From assembly GCF_905115235.1 (NCBI RefSeq), contig NC_051850.1, positions 25,855,010 through 25,919,009 on the forward strand: DNA of 64,000 nucleotides, in the 5' to 3' direction. The position numbers and the translations under genes were made by a program. The stretch's first letter is position 1; each line of letters starts with the position of its first letter. The notes under the pieces are model-generated. The model ran no database searches. It saw only the letters and a program-made list of their open reading frames with translations, and was not told the DNA's origin. The DNA comes from Hermetia illucens. Taxonomy: Eukaryota > Arthropoda > Insecta > Diptera > Stratiomyidae. Below, piece after piece: positions 58,940-64,000 of this stretch.

Positions 58940-59750
58940 GAGTGGGGTAAAGTCGGACCAAGAGGGGATCGATGAATGGAAGTCGAAGGCAATGCACGGT
59001 AAACACGTGAATTGTCCATTTGTCGATTTGCATTTATCGAATAGATGGCTGTGTGCTGAGGAACTCTTTGCTGAGACGGAGGGGTTCATGTGTGCTATTC
59101 AGAACAACGTGGTCGCCACCCGAGCTTATAAAAAGCTCATAATGAAAGATCAGGTAGAGAACGACCAGTGCAGAATGTGTGATTTGGCGTTAGAGACGTT
59201 GGACCATCTCATTTCTGGCAGCACTGTTATGGCACCGGTGCAATGCACCACCAGGCATAATGCGGTATGTAGGGTGATCCAGGACAATCTTGCATACAAG
59301 CATAGGCTGATCACAGAAACATGTCCGGTTTACCGGTATGAGCAAGAGTTGATAGTTCTACTTACGGCATGTATTGGAATCGGCAAGTTCTAATTGATCT
59401 CCATATTCCACACAATAGGCCTGACGTACTGTTAGTTGACAAGACGGGTCGCTCCGCATATATTATTAATGTTCATATCCCCCATAATAGCAATATTGAA
59501 CGGAAACACGTGGAGGAGAAGGTGAACTATGAACCACTGGCTCGGGAAATGAAATAAATTTGGCGTCTCGAGCGAGTGGTTGAAGTTCCCATAATATTTT
59601 CAGCTACAAGTATTATACCTAAATCCTTCATAGCTTCCCTTGATGACCTGGGACTCTTACGCAGCCTGATTCAAACCATGCAGAAATATACCATTCTGCA
59701 TACGTGCTCGATGTTGCGGAGAGTTTTCGACGGATTCTCCCATTGACCTG
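58940..59750 (+). mobile_element. R4/Dong-like LINE C-terminal endonuclease
   Basis: DEWKSKAMHGKHVN (58970-59010) and AETEGFMCAIQNNVVATRAY (59073-59130) are followed by CRMCDLALETLDHLISGS (59170-59223), the CCHC-type motif with its last Cys changed to Ser. NRPDVLLVDKTGRSAYIIN (59410-59468) is next; it is the PD...D restriction-like endonuclease core of R2/R4-type LINEs, with the expected final Asp changed to Asn. IIPKSF and LLRSLIQTMQKYTILHTC complete the family's usual end. A frameshift separates a 165-codon and a 62-codon frame. It supplies the part missing from the two R4-like copies elsewhere in the window but is not contiguous with either. Confidence 0.65.
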
Positions 59751-60350
59751 ACGGGATAACCTGGCGGAAATGACAACCAAAAGCTTCTATAACGCCTATC
59801 GCCGCTTGATATCATCCTGTAAGGCGTTAGAATTTCCAACACTATTTTTCTACAACAATGAAATTATTTCTCTTATTAAGCACCCTCATCCTACCCTGAG
59901 AAGTAGTCATATTGTTATCAACTCTGTGATCGGTGGGTGTGATCTCGGAGTAGTCTGACCCGCTCTCTGAGTGAAAGTGAAATTTTGAATCTATATTGGA
60001 TTATACAGGCATGGAAATTCGCATATTTTACATAGTATATTGTCTCCTCTTCACACGCACATGTTAGTTTTAGTTTCTAGATGCGCTTCGCTCGTACTCA
60101 TGGAATCACTTAAGAAACGCTTCTATCTCGAACAACAGTACACCACTGGTCGAATATTCATCGGGGGTCTGTTGCCAATACCTATATGATTGCCATTCAC
60201 CCCTTAGTTGGACATAGAACGCCAACCATTCCTACATGTCGTGGTACACGGTCCGCTATATTGCATTTCAACTTCTTCCAGGACTTTCCCAGAACCCTAC
60301 ATTCCTTCTCAATTGTTCTGCGCCACGTACTCTTGGTTCGACCTACTCGT
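59751..60350. other. Unassigned
   Basis: No motif recognised. Confidence 0.4.
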
Positions 60351-60351
60351 G

Positions 60352-60945
60352 CATGCAATCCAGCGGCTTAAGAATTATAAGTCCCCAGGAGCCGATGGAA
60401 TTACAGCCGAACTCGTTGGTATGATCGCGACCAATTACACCAAGCGATCCATCAATTTATGCTCAAGGTTTGGGACAGTGAATTAATGCATGATAACTGG
60501 CAAAGAGGCACAATTTGCCCCAGGGAGATATCACACAGTGCAGTAATCATAGAGGTATTGTATTGCTGAGTACCATCTATTGTATATTCTCCGCTATCTT
60601 ACTAGGCCAGATAGCCCAGAACATGATCGACCCATACCAAAAAGCCTTCACTCCAGGCAAACAAGTAACGGATCAGATATCCTATATGCGGTGCAATGAT
60701 GAAACTGCTGGAATGTGGCCATCACTTGCACCATCTTTTCATCGACTTCAAGGCCACCTATGACAGCATAGCCAGTAAGATTAGGCACGGCCAGAAGAGA
60801 ATTCAGTATCCCAACTAAATAGATAGAACTAACTAGACAGGATCACTCTAGAGACTATTCGACATCAACAACGGTTTATGGCAAGGGGTGTCCTATCCTG
60901 TATCTCATTTATCCTGGCCCTGGAAAGAGTGATCCATGATGCCAA
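60352..60945 (+). mobile_element. RTE-like LINE, family alpha, copy F (reverse-transcriptase part)
   Basis: IQRLKNYKSPGADGITAELV (60359-60418) is followed by QGDITQCSNHRGIVLLSTIY (60522-60580) and DPYQKAFTPGKQVTDQI. A worn motif B region then leads to LERVIHDAKVN (60919-60950). It stops without C-terminal part or tail. Confidence 0.72.
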
Positions 60946-62538
60946 GGTGAATTCCTGAAGCAATAATTTCTTCTACGAGGCAGTTGAGCGGACTATCGAA
61001 GCATGTCCCGGATGTGATATCAAAATCATACTTGGGGATTTGACCAGCCAAGTAGGGACGGAGCCCATATTCAAGCGATACATTGGCTCCCATAGCTTAC
61101 ATAGGGATACCAATGATAACGGACTGCGGATTATTCAGTTAGCAGTATCGCACGAAATGGTTGATGGAAGTACCTGGTTTGCGCGGAAAGTGGATCACAA
61201 ACATACGTGGGCTTCTCCAGATGAAACTACTTTGAACTAAATTGACCACGTGCTGATTGAACGGCACCACGGCTTTGATGAATGTCAGAACATATAGGGA
61301 GGCCAATATAGACTCGCATCACCATCTCGTTGGTGTAGTGCTACATAATCATACATACATAATAATAATATATCGATTTACAAAACCACCCAGAATCCCC
61401 TCTGACAATCAAATGAATACTGAAGCTATTCATAACACAGCGCTCCGTAACACCTGTAAGAGGGAAACGGATGCGCAATAACCGCGGTTAAAGATATCCT
61501 GGAGAGGAAGCATCAACAAATCATCTTCACAATCACCTGGAGAGCATTATCATTGATGTGGCCACAAACGTACCCGGCCCCAGCCGCAGGGGGCCCAGCG
61601 GGGGATGAATGTAAGCTAGCAACGGAACGGAAAAATGCTGCATACTGAATAATGTTATATTCTCAAACAACGCGGACACGCGCGGAGACTTAAAACGAAC
61701 TCCGACGAGCGGAAAAGGCCTGGCAGAACCAACAGGTTTGTGAACTCGAAAAGTACAGAAAGCAACCGCACTAGGAGCAGAAGTTTTACAAACAAGTCAG
61801 GAGGATGAAGCCTTGTACACCCCAATGATCATCCTGCTGAGACAAAGAGAGAAATCTGATTTCCGACAGAATGGGCATGGATATTCTGATGAACTGCTCA
61901 GCAACCAGAATATTGCTGAGCTGGAGGTCCCGCCAACTGAAGACGACGAACAAATACTGCCACCACCAATCAGTGCAATTCATCGGCTTAAAAATCATAA
62001 GTCGCCACGGTCATGAGAGAATTCGGAGTCCCGACCAGGCTGACCCTGACCAATGTGCGAGGCCAGATAAAAGCAGCAGGATCTGTTTCGCTCGAAACAT
62101 CTCACCTCATATGAGACTTAGCAAAGAAAACTGTGAACACTTGGCCGCGTTGGAAAAAGAATCCCTCGAAGACTTTTTCGCCCCTACATGAGGATGGACT
62201 ATTCCGTAGCCTATATAACGACGAAATCTGTGAGCGATACCATGACCGTCAGGTTGTGAATAAAATCCGGCTCAATAGGTTACGGTGGGCGGGTCACTTA
62301 ATTCGTATGTATGAGGATGATCCAGCCCAGAAAGTCTATAAGGACAATATCTATGGTAGAAAAAGAAAATGAGACAGACCCTGCCTGAGATCGAGCAATT
62401 TCGTAGGTCAGAACGCCAGGCAGCTTTTAGGTATATCGAATTGGTGGACCTCGGCGCAAAACCGAGGTGCCTGGAGTTCCTTATAAAGGCAGACCTATTG
62501 GATACCAGTTGTTGCACTGCTAACGATGATGATGATAG
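60946..62538 (+). mobile_element. RTE-like LINE, family alpha, copy G
   Basis: This begins in the endonuclease: YEAVERTIEACPGCDIKIIL then GDLTSQVG (60975-61060), DTNDNGLRIIQLAVSHEM (61105-61160) and IDHVLIERHH (61240-61270). The linker and PPTEDDEQILPPP (61925-61965) follow. Most of the reverse transcriptase is missing between 61998 and 62080. The 3' end has NKIRLNRLRWAGHLIRM and a gatgatgatgat tail (62525-62538). An endonuclease following the reverse transcriptase of copy F shows that two elements are joined here. Confidence 0.75.
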
Positions 62539-63230
62539 CAGCTAAACGACAATGCCTGAAATTGAAGAAATGCCTGAAATTATTAAAATTTAGGGCCTTA
62601 TGGGCAATAGATACATACGTGTATGTCCAAAATAACTATCAAAAGTTATATTGTCCTACAACTTGACCAACATTTGCCGAGATGTTATAATTTGTTGTTT
62701 AGATTGCTAAATGTGGTGTTATGAGCAAAATCTATTTTTCACGGAAACCACCATACACCTTTGGATACATTTAAAGGATTATCTCTAGTTATTTCAATCG
62801 TCAGTATCATAATTTTTATAGAGTGGTTGTGATTATGAACTTCAATATTATTTGTTCCAAAATTTCTCGACCACCTACATATTACTCTGCCAGAAAGTCA
62901 TCTCTTACTAAGAGAAATATTAATTATTCAAATCAGTACAGATTTATTAATCATTATAATAATCTTTGATATTAAGTGTAATATCAACAGACATATGATA
63001 GTACAAATATGGAAATCTTGCTCTCAATTAGCAACAAAAAAATCCACAGGGCGTTTGGCACGCTTCCTAATGATTTGAATAGTTTATTTGCGTTAGTCTG
63101 ACTTCTGGAAGTTTCCTAATTTGCATAGTCAAATTTTTTTCACAGAAGGAATCTAAGATAATGAACTTGATCAAGTTAAAAAGATTGATAGAGGACAAAA
63201 CTCGTTCTATGAGACTAAAACCATAGTTGC
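62539..63230. other. AT-rich intergenic DNA
   Basis: No gene or repeat recognised before the promoter of gene 5. Confidence 0.6.
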
Positions 63231-63235
63231 TGATT

Positions 63236-63280
63236 TATATAAATAGCGATCATAACTCACAACCTACATCATTCAGGATC
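63236..63280 (+). promoter_or_regulatory. TATA box and start region of gene 5
   Basis: tataaata at 63238-63245, with catcattcagg (63267-63277) about 30 bases on, giving the same TATA-to-TCAG spacing as genes 1 to 4. Confidence 0.75.
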
Positions 63281-63316
63281 CATTCATCCAGGAAGACAGT
63301 TCACAACTCAAGCAAA

Positions 63317-63763
63317 ATGAAATTCGTAGTTTTGGCTCTTGCTCTTATTGGCACTGCCTCAGCTGGATTTGTCGCCCCAGCTTACACCGGCTACTCCGCT
63401 CCAGTTGTAGGTGCCGCCTACTCTGCTCCATTGGTAGGTGCTGCTTACCATGCCCCAGCTGTTGCGGCTGCTCCAGTCGCTTATTCAGCTCCAGCTGTAG
63501 CTGCTGCTCCAGTTGCTTACTCTGCCACATTTGCTAAGCCAGTCGCCTACACTGCCCCAGCCGTCGCTACTGCCGCTGTTGCCGCTACCCCAGTCGCTTA
63601 CACTGCCCCAGCCGTTGCTGCCGCTCCAGTTGCTTATTCAGCTCCAGTTGTTAAGTCACTCGCTTACACTGCTCCTGCTGTTGCTGCTCCAATCGCCACT
63701 GGCTTCCATGCTGGATACGTCGCCCCAGCTGTTGACTACTGGAAGAAGAAGGCTGCTGCTTAA
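63317..63763 (+). CDS. Alanine/proline/valine-rich cuticle-type protein (gene 5)
   Basis: 148 residues in one exon from the ATG at 63317 (the frame is open upstream but has no earlier ATG, and the TATA box lies inside that stretch). The signal peptide MKFVVLALALIGTASA is followed by low-complexity repeats of the APAVAAAPVAYSAP and KPVAYTAP type, and the protein ends FHAGYVAPAVDYWKKKAAA. Such A/V/P/Y repeats are typical of insect low-complexity cuticle proteins (CPLCA-like, from memory), which are laid down in the extracellular cuticle. The signal peptide resembles that of genes 1-3, and FHAGY recalls their YHAGY core, so a distant link is possible. AATAAA lies at 63801-63806. Third positions are C/T-rich, unlike the transposon debris. 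Confidence 0.88.
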   Translation: MKFVVLALALIGTASAGFVAPAYTGYSAPVVGAAYSAPLVGAAYHAPAVAAAPVAYSAPAVAAAPVAYSATFAKPVAYTAPAVATAAVAATPVAYTAPAVAAAPVAYSAPVVKSLAYTAPAVAAPIATGFHAGYVAPAVDYWKKKAAA

Positions 63764-63806
63764 GTTGTGAATTGTTTTACAGGAATGGAATTAAAGGCAC
63801 AATAAA

Positions 63807-64000
63807 CTGATAAAATGGACATTTCCTGTTTCTTTTCAATGTTATGGTGTCTATTGTTTCATCCACTTTGAAAATATTGGGCTATTATACAGAAGAGCAT
63901 CAATCCTTATAACGACGAACTAGCGAACAAATTTCCTTTGGCACTTCCGGATAGAGGCCAAAGTAGTACTGATTTGGCTTCATTAAATGTGCTTCTGTCT
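63807..64000. other. Downstream sequence, nothing recognised
   Basis: No feature seen. Confidence 0.5.

Noticed and set aside
63345-63530. Minus-strand frame rich in Gln and Leu
   Set aside because: Antisense of the Ala/Pro/Val repeats of gene 5.

Overview
The window looks like a stretch of insect chromosome, probably from a fly with a large repeat-rich genome. The evidence is short introns with GT/AG ends, TATA boxes about 30 bases upstream of a TCAG-type start site, small secreted low-complexity proteins of the cuticle kind, and a dense layer of non-LTR retrotransposons (RTE-like, R1-like, R4/Dong-like, CR1/Jockey-like, I-group) with BEL/Pao and Gypsy relics. Species assignment is inference; nothing in the sequence names it.

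Five host genes can be supported. Four (near 9.2, 17.4, 26.7 and 33.4 kb) belong to one family of small secreted proteins. In each, the first coding exon holds only the start codon, followed by a 52-59 base phase-0 intron and an exon with a signal peptide and a conserved AGYQ(H/K)G...SH core. The first three are clear tandem duplicates on the + strand, about 8-9 kb apart, and share promoter sequence. The fourth is divergent and on the - strand. The fifth gene (63.3 kb, +, no intron at the start codon) encodes an alanine/valine/proline-rich protein of the AAPVAYSAP type found in insect cuticle. Together they look like a cuticle or extracellular-matrix gene neighbourhood expanded by duplication and then filled with transposons.

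Layout: 0-3.5 kb BEL/Pao relic (-) with a 108-base tandem array behind its gag; 4.2-6.5 kb RTE-like alpha LINE; 6.5-8 kb LINE ends; 8.7-9.6 kb gene 1; 10.4-16.7 kb LINE debris; 16.8-17.8 kb gene 2; 19-22.6 kb two Gypsy relics facing apart; 23-25.8 kb CR1-like LINE; 26-27.1 kb gene 3; 28.3-32.1 kb LINE debris; 33-33.5 kb gene 4; 34.5-40.4 kb an unbroken train of eight truncated elements, all on the + strand; 40.4-43 kb AT-rich DNA; 43-48.8 kb R4-like, RTE-like and Jockey-like LINEs; 51-56.2 kb one nearly intact Jockey-type LINE (-) with a 1097-codon ORF2; 57.7-59.7 kb a mosaic of R1, RTE and R4 pieces; 60.3-62.5 kb two joined RTE-like copies; 63.3 kb gene 5.

No CRISPR array, rRNA, tRNA, operon or clearly new biological system was found. 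The observations most worth a second look are the start-codon-only exon family and its promoter palindromes, an 18-base hairpin that appears to be an inverted copy of LINE coding sequence at a breakpoint, the uniform + orientation of the two RTE-like families, and the mosaic LINE joints. All family names come from motif recognition by eye, without database searches.
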